Below are positions 50,238 through 58,642 of a DNA stretch of 64,000 bases, one piece after another (the first letter of the stretch is position 1; every line of letters begins with the position of its first letter). The position numbers were made by a program, and so were the translations under genes. Below the pieces are notes generated by a model that ran no database searches, was not told the origin of the DNA, and was given only the letters and a program-made list of their open reading frames with translations. The stretch is from an uncultured Bacteroidales bacterium (lineage in GTDB: Bacteria; Bacteroidota; Bacteroidia; Bacteroidales; Paludibacteraceae), in contig CACYHE010000002.1 in NCBI GenBank assembly GCA_902774185.1, positions 61,259 to 125,258 on the forward strand. Direction: 5' to 3'.

Positions 50238-52039
50238 TTCTTTTTCTTGTCGGCAGACGCCTTACGCAGTTCTGCCGGTTTAGCTTTCGTTTGCGGGATA
50301 AGCGTATAATCCCACTCTTCCTCAAAATCCCAATTGGACTTTGTCTGCACTTTCTGCGGGAAGTAATATACCGGTTCCGGTTGCCGCTTCTCTGCCCAAG
50401 AACCCGTCGTCCACTTGCCGTCTCCGTTCAGATCCAGATACATGCGGATATAATAGGTGTCCGGCTTGAGATACTCAAACAACGCGCCATCTACCGCTGC
50501 AGGCAATTCACGAACCACTTCATCGCTCTTATTCATCAACTGAATACGTGCTTGAGGCGGACATTCCGGTGTCAGTTTCACACGTAATGTCGAATAGTCA
50601 GCAGGTGTCTTCAATTGTAATGCGTACGTACCGGCTATATGACTAATACCGTATATATCATGCAAAGCCGCACTATCCAGACGCAACTCATATTTCTTTC
50701 CAGCCTCTAAAACGGCTGCTATCTGCAGGTTCATCGGGAACGTGTCGTAAGGAAGCAAGGTAAAAGGAATCTGCTTATAGATTGAATCAATCTTTTCAAA
50801 AAGATGCATCGAGTCACGTTCTATGGTAGCCAAAGGCGTCGAACAAGTGATACGTAACGTATCGTATATATCAAAGTTATTCCTTGCGTTTGTCTTAAGA
50901 TCCAAACGCCGGTTCCGATTCTGTCTATCCAACGCTTCACGTGCTTTAGCAGACAAACGAGGTGCTCTCCAAATGGCACGCAGCGTATCCGAATACCACT
51001 CTAAACGATATAGACTATCCGTTCGACGGTAACGAGCCTCGATAAAGAGTGAATCAATACCGATAGATGCGCTATCCAGCAACCACCACGTGATCGTGTC
51101 ATTATGCATCGAATAGCGAGTGACATAATGCAGACTGTCTGTCAGCGGACGAAGGTCCGGTAGGCTGTCCGGAGCAGAGGAGAAGATAAATTGTATCTGA
51201 TGTTGCTTCTCACGGAGCGTGCGTTGCAGATATAGTTTTTGCTGCTCTTCATAAAAAAGGAATAGATTTGTTTGCGGATAAACGGGTTCGGGTTGCACGC
51301 TGTCCACAGCAATCGAGTCCGCAGGGATAGAGTCTAATTCATTCATCCCTTCATCCGTTAATCCACTAACCATTATAACCTCATCCGCAAAAGCCAAACC
51401 TTCACCTGCACTAAACCGGTAGTCTTTACTCATCTCCTCCAATGCATACAAGCGGTACGTACCGGGATGGATATTGCCTACCCGGAAACGGCCCGCCGTA
51501 TCCGTTCGGGCAATACGTGCAAAGGGTTCGGTCGTAAATGCCGAGTCCTCCAGATTACTGTGAATACCTACAATGATACCATCCAAAGGATTCAAGTTCG
51601 AGGCATCATAGACTCTTCCTCTCGTCTCCAGAGTATCAATCTCAGGACCCGTAGAGAAATAGAACGAATAGCCATGCAGAGGTATTTTTTCTCGATAATC
51701 ACATACGGCATCGCCAAAATCGATGGTATAGGTGGTACTGTCTTTGAGCGTGTCTTGCAGCAAAACGATTAATTTCTTACCACGTGCTTTGACATCGGGC
51801 GGGTTCTGTTGCGGAGGGGACATCAGTAAGTTCTGCGCTACATTATCCAACTGGATATATTCATTGAAAACCACTTCTATCTTCTTTCCCTTGAACTCCA
51901 AAGCTCCCATTACCGGTGTACACTCCAAGGGTACCGGAGGAATCGAATCCTTCGGTCCGCCTTGCGGGCCCACACCGCGATTGGCACAACTCGCCAAAAG
52001 AAGAACGATAACCAGTAAGTTATAAAGTCTTAATCTCAT
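50234..52039 (-). CDS. Lipoprotein with N-terminal SbsA/Ig-like domain
   Basis: About 601 residues. The signal LLVIVLLLASC gives the lipobox Cys at about residue 18. Next comes the segment GGPKDSIPPVPLECTPVMGA and an Ig-like domain (FNEYIQLDNVAQNLLMSPP), then a carboxypeptidase-regulatory-like module (GRVYDASNLNPLDGIIVGIH). This order is frequent in Bacteroidales 'Ig-like domain-containing' lipoproteins of unknown role. The C-terminus is Lys-rich. The ATG at 52039 was preferred to a TTG at 52051. It overlaps both neighbours. Confidence 0.8.
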   Translation of the reverse strand: MRLRLYNLLVIVLLLASCANRGVGPQGGPKDSIPPVPLECTPVMGALEFKGKKIEVVFNEYIQLDNVAQNLLMSPPQQNPPDVKARGKKLIVLLQDTLKDSTTYTIDFGDAVCDYREKIPLHGYSFYFSTGPEIDTLETRGRVYDASNLNPLDGIIVGIHSNLEDSAFTTEPFARIARTDTAGRFRVGNIHPGTYRLYALEEMSKDYRFSAGEGLAFADEVIMVSGLTDEGMNELDSIPADSIAVDSVQPEPVYPQTNLFLFYEEQQKLYLQRTLREKQHQIQFIFSSAPDSLPDLRPLTDSLHYVTRYSMHNDTITWWLLDSASIGIDSLFIEARYRRTDSLYRLEWYSDTLRAIWRAPRLSAKAREALDRQNRNRRLDLKTNARNNFDIYDTLRITCSTPLATIERDSMHLFEKIDSIYKQIPFTLLPYDTFPMNLQIAAVLEAGKKYELRLDSAALHDIYGISHIAGTYALQLKTPADYSTLRVKLTPECPPQARIQLMNKSDEVVRELPAAVDGALFEYLKPDTYYIRMYLDLNGDGKWTTGSWAEKRQPEPVYYFPQKVQTKSNWDFEEEWDYTLIPQTKAKPAELRKASADKKKK

Positions 52040-52649
52040 AGTTCTCTGCAAGGAGGAACGATATCACCTGCGGTAAGACCGCCAGCATACGTTCATTGGA
52101 TTTAAGGGAGTCATGGAAGTTGATGATACTTCCCGGTCGTACATTCCGTCGGATCTGTTTCAACATCTGTTCCGGCGTACGCGTTGCCTCATAATCCCTT
52201 GTCAATATATCCCAATAAATCAACCGATACCCTTTCTTATGCAACGCTATTCTCTGTCGCAGCGTCGCTTTCCCGTACGGCGGTCTAAACAGGTCTGTGT
52301 GCTGTGTTCTGTCATCTGTCAGCGAAGCGGTCTGTATTCTTTCTGCGCAGCGGTCTGCATTCTCCATGTACACATCGAATGGCGTCTTCCATCCTTTAAG
52401 ATGATTATACGTGTGATTACCTATCGCATGACCGCCTTTGACCACCTGCTCAAACACCTCCGGGTGCTTGTCGATGTTCTCGCCTACCATAAAGAACGTT
52501 GCCTTCACGCCATAACGCTCCAGAATCTCCAATACCTTTGGCGTTACTTCGGGAATAGGACCGTCATCAAAGGTCAAATACACTGCCCTACCCGTACGGA
52601 AAATACCATACGGGTAGAGCCAATGCCATATATCTCGGAATTTTACCAA
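52020..52649 (-). CDS. Polysaccharide deacetylase (NodB-like)
   Basis: A 209-residue carbohydrate esterase 4 family protein. Motif 1 is TFDDGP, motif 2 HTYNH, motif 3 RPPYGK; the C-terminal INFHDS supplies the catalytic His. It would remove acetyl groups from GlcNAc polymers such as peptidoglycan or capsule. The start appears to be TTG at 52649 (or GTG at 52646), overlapping the ROK kinase stop by 7 bp. A repeat-rich segment (RCAERIQTASLTDDRTQHTD) is inserted between motifs 2 and 3. Confidence 0.88.
   Translation of the reverse strand: MVKFRDIWHWLYPYGIFRTGRAVYLTFDDGPIPEVTPKVLEILERYGVKATFFMVGENIDKHPEVFEQVVKGGHAIGNHTYNHLKGWKTPFDVYMENADRCAERIQTASLTDDRTQHTDLFRPPYGKATLRQRIALHKKGYRLIYWDILTRDYEATRTPEQMLKQIRRNVRPGSIINFHDSLKSNERMLAVLPQVISFLLAENYEIKTL
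52291..52365. repeat. Heptad tract plus AGCGGTCTG motifs inside the deacetylase gene
   Basis: GTGTTCT-like 7-bp units followed by two copies of the GCGNAGCGGTCTGNATTC motif, in frame on the minus strand. Confidence 0.8.
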
Positions 52650-53599
52650 GCTAACGAAGAAGCTCCTAAGATAGCCGCGTCGCTGTCTTTGAGGTTCGAG
52701 ATGGATACAGGAATCTTACCTTTCCAGATCGGCATCAAGTTCTCTTCCATCGCTTCACGAATCGGATCCATGATCCAGTGACCCGACTTGGTCAAACCGC
52801 CAAACAGGATGATTGCCTCCGGGCTGGAGAAATGCACATAGTCTGCCAACTTCTGACCCAGCAGATGACCCGTATAATCGAAGATCTGCTTTGCTACCAA
52901 GTCACCCTTCTCTGCAGCATCGAATACATCTTTGGAAGTGATATGATCAATGTCTGCCACTTGACGAAGCAAGGTCGGTTGAGTGGTACTCGTCACGATC
53001 TCTTTCGCTGTGCGCGCTACACCCGTCGCCGAAGCATACGCCTCGATACAACCGCGTTGACCACATCCGCAGAGACGACCGTTTCCGGAATGGTCAATCT
53101 TACAGTGACCCAACTCACCGGCAAAACCGTCATGTCCGTACAGCACCTTTCCGTCGATCACGATACCCGAACCAACACCAGTACCCAACGTGATGACGAT
53201 GAAGTTCTTCATACCACGTGCCGAACCGTAGATCATCTCTCCTTGTGCAGCAGCGTTGGCGTCGTTGGTGATGGTGCATTTGACACCCATGCGCTCACTG
53301 ATCAGTTTGGCAAAAGGCACAACACCTTTCCACGGCAGGTTCGGAGCCTGCTCGATGCAACCCGAATAGAAATTACCATTCGGAGCTCCGCAGCCGATAC
53401 CTACAATATCCGGCATACTCAGACCTTCATCGGCTACCAAACGACGCATGCCTTCACACAGCACGTCGCAGTACTCGTCAATATCCGGATACTGTTGCGT
53501 AGGAATAGAATTACTGCGAAGAACCTGACCGTCTTCGTTTACCAAACCGAACTTGGTGCCTGTACCACCTAAGTCAATACCTAATGCGTACTTTTTCAT
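52643..53599 (-). CDS. ROK-family sugar kinase (glucokinase-like)
   Basis: A 318-residue kinase. The ATP-binding GIDLGGTGTKFG, the catalytic Asp in TNDANAAAQGE, the GTGVGSGIVI loop and the ROK zinc cluster CGCGQRGCIEAYAS are all present. It probably phosphorylates glucose or a related hexose entering through the permease encoded 32 bp upstream. It overlaps the deacetylase start by 7 bp. Confidence 0.93.
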   Translation of the reverse strand: MKKYALGIDLGGTGTKFGLVNEDGQVLRSNSIPTQQYPDIDEYCDVLCEGMRRLVADEGLSMPDIVGIGCGAPNGNFYSGCIEQAPNLPWKGVVPFAKLISERMGVKCTITNDANAAAQGEMIYGSARGMKNFIVITLGTGVGSGIVIDGKVLYGHDGFAGELGHCKIDHSGNGRLCGCGQRGCIEAYASATGVARTAKEIVTSTTQPTLLRQVADIDHITSKDVFDAAEKGDLVAKQIFDYTGHLLGQKLADYVHFSSPEAIILFGGLTKSGHWIMDPIREAMEENLMPIWKGKIPVSISNLKDSDAAILGASSLAW

Positions 53600-53610
53600 A
53601 AATATTATCT

Positions 53611-53637
53611 TTAAACATTAAACGTTCAACATTAATC
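53611..53637. repeat. Heptad tract between permease and ROK kinase
   Basis: TTAAACA, TTAAACG, TTCAACA, TTAATC: 7-bp period, abutting the permease stop. Confidence 0.75.
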
Positions 53638-55089
53638 TACTTTGATATCTTTGTTAACATTCTTACTACCTATCAGCGCATAGTAGAGGATGTAAGCCAA
53701 AGCGGCTATTAAAACGATATAACTTAAGGTAAATCCAATATGATCGGCCACCAAACCCTGGATGAACGGAACGACACCTCCACCACAAACCAATACCATG
53801 AAGATACCGGAAGCGGCAGGTGTGTACTTACCCAAACCTTCTGTGGACATATTGAAGATTGAACCCCACATCACGGATGTACACAAGCCACAAAGGAACA
53901 TGATCACCATACTAACCGGCACCATTGTTCCCTTAATCATAATGCCTATAGAAGAAGGAATAAACATTACGCAAAGCAACATGATAATCGCCAGGGATGA
54001 CACTACTGTCAACATCTGCTTACTGGAAACCTTACCGCCAATTGTTCCACCGATCAGACGACCGAATAACATCATTAACCAATAGAAACCAATCAACAAA
54101 CCGGCTATACTTGCCTGAAGGCCCAAACCGGCGACTGCTTTGCCTTCACGTACATTAACGGCGGCATTGTAGTTATCCTTACTAACCACTTTCTCTTCGT
54201 AGTCTTCTACTTTCATTTCTTTTGCTGCATCATCAGCGGCTTTACATTCTGCCAGATAATCCGCATCATTTTGCTGTTTCTGATACTCATCAATAGTCAA
54301 TTGGGCTTGATCATGATTGTATGTGGTCATATAGAGATTCGCAATATTCGGAATTCCTACTTCTACACCTACATAGAAGAAGATTGCAATTGCACCAAGA
54401 ACAAAATGGCGGAACGACATCGGTCCGTGAGGATCTTTCACTTTGTTTCCACTCAGACGAGCTTGTTTTTCTTCTGCCGTCTCCATATGCGGCTCAGGAA
54501 TATTCGTGAAGAAGATCACTACCGCAGCTAATGCAAATACCACCATCGCAATGATCATCACCGGAGCTGCATCACTTACCTTTGCGTATTTAATAGCACC
54601 ACCTACTAAATAACCGACCAAAATCGGAGCAAGCGTACCACCAATCGAGTTACACGAACCTCCGAATTGGCAAAGTTGATTACCTTTCTTGCCACCACCG
54701 CCAAGCGTGTTCAACATCGGATTAACCACCACGTTCAACATACACATTGAGAAACCGGCTACGAAAGCTCCGGCTACATAAACCGCAAACGATTCAGCAG
54801 GTCCCGAAATCCATTGAATAGCCACACCGATAAGACCTACAATCACCGCAGCCAAAGCCGTGAACTTATACCCTTTACGTTTGAGAATGATTCCTGCCGG
54901 AATTCCCATGCACGCATAGGCGATGAAATTCGCCAAAGTTCCTAACTGAGACAGTGCATTGCTTACACCGAATTGATTTTTCACAATTACACCCATCGAA
55001 CCGGCTAAGTTCGTTACAAAGGCAATCATGAAGAATAGCAAGAACATCACCGCAATCGGGAGAATGTTCGATTTGTTTTGTTTTGCCAT
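53632..55089 (-). CDS. Sugar MFS permease (FucP/GluP-like) with an extra soluble insert
   Basis: A 485-residue, twelve-helix transporter of the fucose/glucose-galactose permease family (N-terminal LFFMIAFVTNLAGSMGVIVK; GGSCNSIGGTLAPILVGY). Between the seventh and eighth helices lies a hydrophilic, acidic insert (about residues 250-312, including DEYQKQQNDADYLAECKAAD) absent from textbook members. With the downstream ROK kinase it forms a sugar uptake and phosphorylation pair; glucose is a reasonable guess. Confidence 0.88.
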   Translation of the reverse strand: MAKQNKSNILPIAVMFLLFFMIAFVTNLAGSMGVIVKNQFGVSNALSQLGTLANFIAYACMGIPAGIILKRKGYKFTALAAVIVGLIGVAIQWISGPAESFAVYVAGAFVAGFSMCMLNVVVNPMLNTLGGGGKKGNQLCQFGGSCNSIGGTLAPILVGYLVGGAIKYAKVSDAAPVMIIAMVVFALAAVVIFFTNIPEPHMETAEEKQARLSGNKVKDPHGPMSFRHFVLGAIAIFFYVGVEVGIPNIANLYMTTYNHDQAQLTIDEYQKQQNDADYLAECKAADDAAKEMKVEDYEEKVVSKDNYNAAVNVREGKAVAGLGLQASIAGLLIGFYWLMMLFGRLIGGTIGGKVSSKQMLTVVSSLAIIMLLCVMFIPSSIGIMIKGTMVPVSMVIMFLCGLCTSVMWGSIFNMSTEGLGKYTPAASGIFMVLVCGGGVVPFIQGLVADHIGFTLSYIVLIAALAYILYYALIGSKNVNKDIKVD

Positions 55090-55092
55090 AGA

Positions 55093-57159
55093 TTAAAGAT
55101 TTTTTTGTAAAAAGATGATTATTTTTTGATGTAAATGAGCGGAGTTATTTCCTTTTCTCAGATGATGGTTGTCATCAGGATATAGTTGCATCTCAAACTG
55201 CTTGTTTTCTTTCACCAATGCATCGATATACTGCATAGTGTGCTGCACATGCACATTGTCATCTCCCGTACCGTGGATAATCAACACATTGCCCGTCAAG
55301 TCGGCTGCTTTGTTGAGCAACGATGCCGCTTCATATCCGCTGTCATTAACCTGCGGACGACGCATGTAACGCTCCGTATAACCCGTGTCATATAAGCGCC
55401 AATCGGTCACCGGAGCTATTGCCACGCCCGCCTTGAACGGATGGTTCTTCATACTCATCGTATAAAGCGTCTCGTAACCGCCGTAACTCCAACCGAGTAT
55501 CGCCATGCGGTCACCGTCTATATCCGGACGCTTGGCCATATACTCAGCGGCCGAAATCAAGTCCTCCGCCTCTTTCTTTCCCATACGCATATAGGTCTCA
55601 TTGCGCCATGCACGACCCCGGTTATCCGATCCTCTCGTATCCACAATCAGCACCGCATAGCCCTGCTCTACCAACGCATATTCAAAATTCTTCCGCCATC
55701 GGTTCAGCACACGCTGACTAGCCGGACCTGAATAATGCATCACGACCAAAGGCATCTGTGCTCTGTCAGCGGAGCGGTCTGTGTTCTGTGATCTAAGAAG
55801 CATCGCTTCGAGGCCGTTGATCCGCATCAACTCAGGTTCGGGAAGCTTATTGGCTTTCCATGCCTCACGCACTTTCGCGTTATCTTCCAATACCCTTTCC
55901 TCTTTGAGTGAAACGGTCTTTCCACTTTCGACTTTATACAACACATATCGATTCGGAGTGTCGAACGACTGATAGCAGAATACGGCTTTCTTCCCGTCCT
56001 TGCTGAATCGTGCGCTGTGCATTCCTTCTTCAGCGGTCAGTTGGGTAATCGTACCTTTCTTGATATTGAGCGCATAAATCTGCCTGGTACTCGGTGTCGG
56101 AGCTGCCTGATAATAAAGCGTCTGGGCCTTCTCGTCCACCGCATAGACTGCCGTCACATCGATACCGTCAGGCGTCAGACGTTTTTGCTCAAAGCCTTGG
56201 TTATTATACAGATATACACTTCTCCAACCGTCTTTCTCACTCAGCACAATGAACCGTCCGTCGCTTAACCATTGCCACTCGTCGAACAGGCTGTAGTCCA
56301 TGAAACAATCCTTACTCTCCTCCGTATAGATAACCTGCGAAAGGGTCGATTTGGCATTGCATTGCAGTACCTCCATCTTCGTCTGGTCTCTATTGACGCG
56401 CAACACCATCAGATTTCCGTTCTCCCATTTCAGACGAGGGATATAGCATCCTCTAACCCTCTCATCCTCTAATCCCTTCATCTTCTGCAACGCCTTCGTG
56501 GACAGGTCATACACCCATACACTCGCTTTCGCATTCTCACAACCCGCCTTCGGATAACGAAGACTCTTCTCTATAGGATATTGTAAATAAGTCTGTGCGC
56601 TGTGTTCTGTGTTCTGTGTTCCTAAAAACTCCTGCCATGCAAATGTAGGTACCTCCCGTTCGTCCAACCGAACGAACGCCAACTGTTTCGAGTCTTCCGA
56701 CCATGCATACAAAGCCGTTGTTCCGAATTCCTCTTCGTATAACCAGTCGGCCACACCGTTGATGATATCGGGATTCTCATCTTTGGTTACCGCTATTTCC
56801 GTACCGAAATCCGCCTTATGGATATACAGGTTATTGTCTTTTGCAAACGCCACATACCTTCCGTTCGGACTCATCTCGACATCCCGTACCTGCTCAAAAC
56901 CCATACCGGCTCCGAGTTGTTTACGCGTACGACGCATCGTGTCCAGCACGTACCAGTCTGCCACTTCCGAATGACGGAAGATCTTCTGCTCGTTCTCTTT
57001 CTCCAACCGATAACGAGTGCACACCATTCCATCATTGAGCGAAGCGCTCACTCTATCATTCAGAATACTGTCCTGCTCCGCTACACTCAGCGTCTTTGCT
57101 TTGTATTCACCGGACAAGATACCGGTCAACACACCTACTATAATTACTAATCCTTTCAT
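55093..57159 (-). CDS. Dipeptidyl peptidase IV-type serine peptidase (S9)
   Basis: A 688-residue exported peptidase: an N-terminal DPPIV beta-propeller (ISPNGRYVAFAKDNN-like segment, DWLYEEEFG) and a C-terminal alpha/beta hydrolase. The nucleophile is in GWSYGG, the Asp in HGTGDDNV, and the His in DDNHHLRKG near the end. It removes Xaa-Pro dipeptides. The N-terminus (MKGLVIIVGVLTGILSG) is a short signal. Three repeat tracts lie in frame: QNTEHSAQ, KGLEDERVRG and RSQNTDRSADRAQ. Its start codon abuts a further tract. It follows the unknown secreted gene by 9 bp. Confidence 0.9.
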   Translation of the reverse strand: MKGLVIIVGVLTGILSGEYKAKTLSVAEQDSILNDRVSASLNDGMVCTRYRLEKENEQKIFRHSEVADWYVLDTMRRTRKQLGAGMGFEQVRDVEMSPNGRYVAFAKDNNLYIHKADFGTEIAVTKDENPDIINGVADWLYEEEFGTTALYAWSEDSKQLAFVRLDEREVPTFAWQEFLGTQNTEHSAQTYLQYPIEKSLRYPKAGCENAKASVWVYDLSTKALQKMKGLEDERVRGCYIPRLKWENGNLMVLRVNRDQTKMEVLQCNAKSTLSQVIYTEESKDCFMDYSLFDEWQWLSDGRFIVLSEKDGWRSVYLYNNQGFEQKRLTPDGIDVTAVYAVDEKAQTLYYQAAPTPSTRQIYALNIKKGTITQLTAEEGMHSARFSKDGKKAVFCYQSFDTPNRYVLYKVESGKTVSLKEERVLEDNAKVREAWKANKLPEPELMRINGLEAMLLRSQNTDRSADRAQMPLVVMHYSGPASQRVLNRWRKNFEYALVEQGYAVLIVDTRGSDNRGRAWRNETYMRMGKKEAEDLISAAEYMAKRPDIDGDRMAILGWSYGGYETLYTMSMKNHPFKAGVAIAPVTDWRLYDTGYTERYMRRPQVNDSGYEAASLLNKAADLTGNVLIIHGTGDDNVHVQHTMQYIDALVKENKQFEMQLYPDDNHHLRKGNNSAHLHQKIIIFLQKNL
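55754..55792. repeat. Heptad tract inside the DPP-IV gene (near catalytic domain)
   Basis: GTGCTCT, GTCAGCG, then GAGCGGTCT and GTGTTCT, GTGATCT: in frame on the minus strand. Shares the AGCGGTCTG motif with 52291-52365. Confidence 0.8.
56446..56482. repeat. Octad tract inside the DPP-IV gene
   Basis: CCTCTAAC, CCTCTCAT, CCTCTAAT, CCCTTCAT: 8-bp period, in frame, encoding KGLEDERVRG. Inverse orientation of the helicase tract at 24292. Confidence 0.85.
56592..56631. repeat. Heptad tract inside the DPP-IV gene (propeller)
   Basis: GTGTTCT, GTGTTCT, GTGTTCC: 7-bp period, in frame, encoding GTQNTEHSAQT. Inverse orientation of the subtilase tracts. Confidence 0.88.
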
Positions 57160-57190
57160 CTCTAATCCCTAATCTCTAATCCCTAATCTC
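57157..57190. repeat. Heptad tract at the junction of DPP-IV and the secreted gene
   Basis: CTCTAAT, CCCTAAT, CTCTAAT, CCCTAAT: 7-bp period. It encodes the upstream gene's last residues (RLGIRD) and stop, and ends at the DPP-IV ATG. Confidence 0.88.
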
Positions 57191-58437
57191 TTCACTCCGT
57201 TTTCTATAATCAAGTCATACGGTCCGAACGGGAACCGATAGATGCCTTGTATGGCTTTCTTTGGTCCGACTTCTTTCGATTGTTCCAACCCTAATCCATA
57301 CGCAGGATAACAGGTATAGACCGGTTCCTCCGGCATGTTCGACAGGTCATACAAGACCGTCGGACTAACCGTCAGATCATTGGTCAGCACTAATTTTGTC
57401 TTCGGTTCATCATCTAATGATGCCGCAAAACTCTGCCACAACACGTACGTACTCCCATTCTGCACGATGTACAATGCCGTCCGCGTTCCGTCATGATACA
57501 CACACCATTCCGATGCCGCATCATAGACAAGCTGCGTACCCGTATAACCGATATAGGTCTCACTCAACAAATGCATCAGTGTTGCTTTCGTACCCGTCCC
57601 ATCGAACGCTAGATAGTAATACTGATTCTCATCGTTCAAGTTCACCTTCGTCGGATACATGTTTCCGTCTTCCACCATTCCGCTCAGCGCCGTACCGTCC
57701 GCCGTATTGGCATAGATATAAACACCTGATTGGATGTCCGTTGCCACACATTCCTCCATAGACACATGATAGCGATACACAGCCCAAAGGGTCTCGTCCT
57801 GGTGCGGATAATACGTTCCGGCAGGAATGATTTCCGGCGGGACTGTGGTCTGCTGGAAGGCAGATCCGGACCATCCCACAAACGCCCAATGTTCCTTGTC
57901 TTCCATCTCCGGCAACTCCACTCCGCTGCCGCCTACATCCTCTGTCATCGTGTCGAACACCTCGTCTCCGCTCATCAAGGTCACCATCCGTGCGGACACA
58001 TTGGCACATTGAAACACATATTTCTCGATATACAACGAATTGGTGGTTCCGATCAACTGTATCTTCACTTGATTCACTTCCTTACACGGTTTGGCGATAA
58101 TCCGTATCGGATGGAAGTTATCTTTGTCGTACGAACCAACCCACTCTTCCAGCGTACCGGACTTGGTACTCACTACATTCCCGTTCACGAAGGCTTTCAA
58201 CTCACCTCCTCCTGCCGATTTGTTCGAACGCACATATACATCCGTGGACTGGATCGTGAGACCGTCCAAACCGCTTACCACCAAGGTAGCTGTATCGTTT
58301 GCACGCACCGTTCCTTTCTGATACGTACAATGGTAGGAAGCCTCCATGCTATACGGCCAGGTACCATCTGCGGTAACGGTGTTCTTGTCCTTCACGGTGA
58401 AGGTCATTACGGATAATATGAGCATCAAAAAATGCAT
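57169..58437 (-). CDS. Secreted protein of unknown function
   Basis: About 422 residues. A signal-like N-terminus HFLMLILSVMTFTVKD is followed by a beta-sandwich-like region (VRANDTATLVVSGLDGL), an InlB-type repeat around residue 180 (HWAFVGWSGSAFQQTT) and a C-terminal ricin- or lectin-like portion (YYYLAFDGTGTKATLMHL). No catalytic motif is recognised. The ATG at 58437 was chosen over 58488 because the promoter -7 element is at 58459-58466. The last six residues and stop are repeat-derived, so a longer native C-terminus (perhaps a sorting tag starting LIIENGVKR) may have been lost. Confidence 0.65.
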   Translation of the reverse strand: MHFLMLILSVMTFTVKDKNTVTADGTWPYSMEASYHCTYQKGTVRANDTATLVVSGLDGLTIQSTDVYVRSNKSAGGGELKAFVNGNVVSTKSGTLEEWVGSYDKDNFHPIRIIAKPCKEVNQVKIQLIGTTNSLYIEKYVFQCANVSARMVTLMSGDEVFDTMTEDVGGSGVELPEMEDKEHWAFVGWSGSAFQQTTVPPEIIPAGTYYPHQDETLWAVYRYHVSMEECVATDIQSGVYIYANTADGTALSGMVEDGNMYPTKVNLNDENQYYYLAFDGTGTKATLMHLLSETYIGYTGTQLVYDAASEWCVYHDGTRTALYIVQNGSTYVLWQSFAASLDDEPKTKLVLTNDLTVSPTVLYDLSNMPEEPVYTCYPAYGLGLEQSKEVGPKKAIQGIYRFPFGPYDLIIENGVKRLGIRD

Positions 58438-58458
58438 AAGTGCACATAATTGGGCTTG

Positions 58459-58489
58459 CAAAATTACAAAAAAAATATCGAATACCAAA
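58459..58489 (-). promoter_or_regulatory. Promoter of the secreted gene/DPP-IV run
   Basis: Minus strand: TTTG (58486-58489), 19 bp, TAATTTTG (58459-58466). Confidence 0.7.
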
Positions 58490-58556
58490 AATGCAAATTA
58501 AAAAAAATCGCAAAACAACTCTTTTTCTCACTTTTTTAGAAAAAAATGCGCGCGTA

Positions 58557-58588
58557 CTTGCGTATGTAAAAAACTTTTTGTAATTTTG
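58557..58588 (+). promoter_or_regulatory. nqr operon promoter
   Basis: -33 CTTG (58557-58560) followed by CGTATGTA, 20 bp, -7 TAATTTTG (58581-58588). TGCGCGCGTA directly precedes the -33 element. Confidence 0.8.
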
Positions 58589-58642
58589 CACGCTTTTTGT
58601 GAAACGGAAGCAATCAGAAAAACTAAAATAATTTATTAACTT

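Noticed and set aside
52778-53572. 264-codon frame opposite the ROK kinase
   Set aside because: Antisense shadow; composition mirrors the kinase codons.
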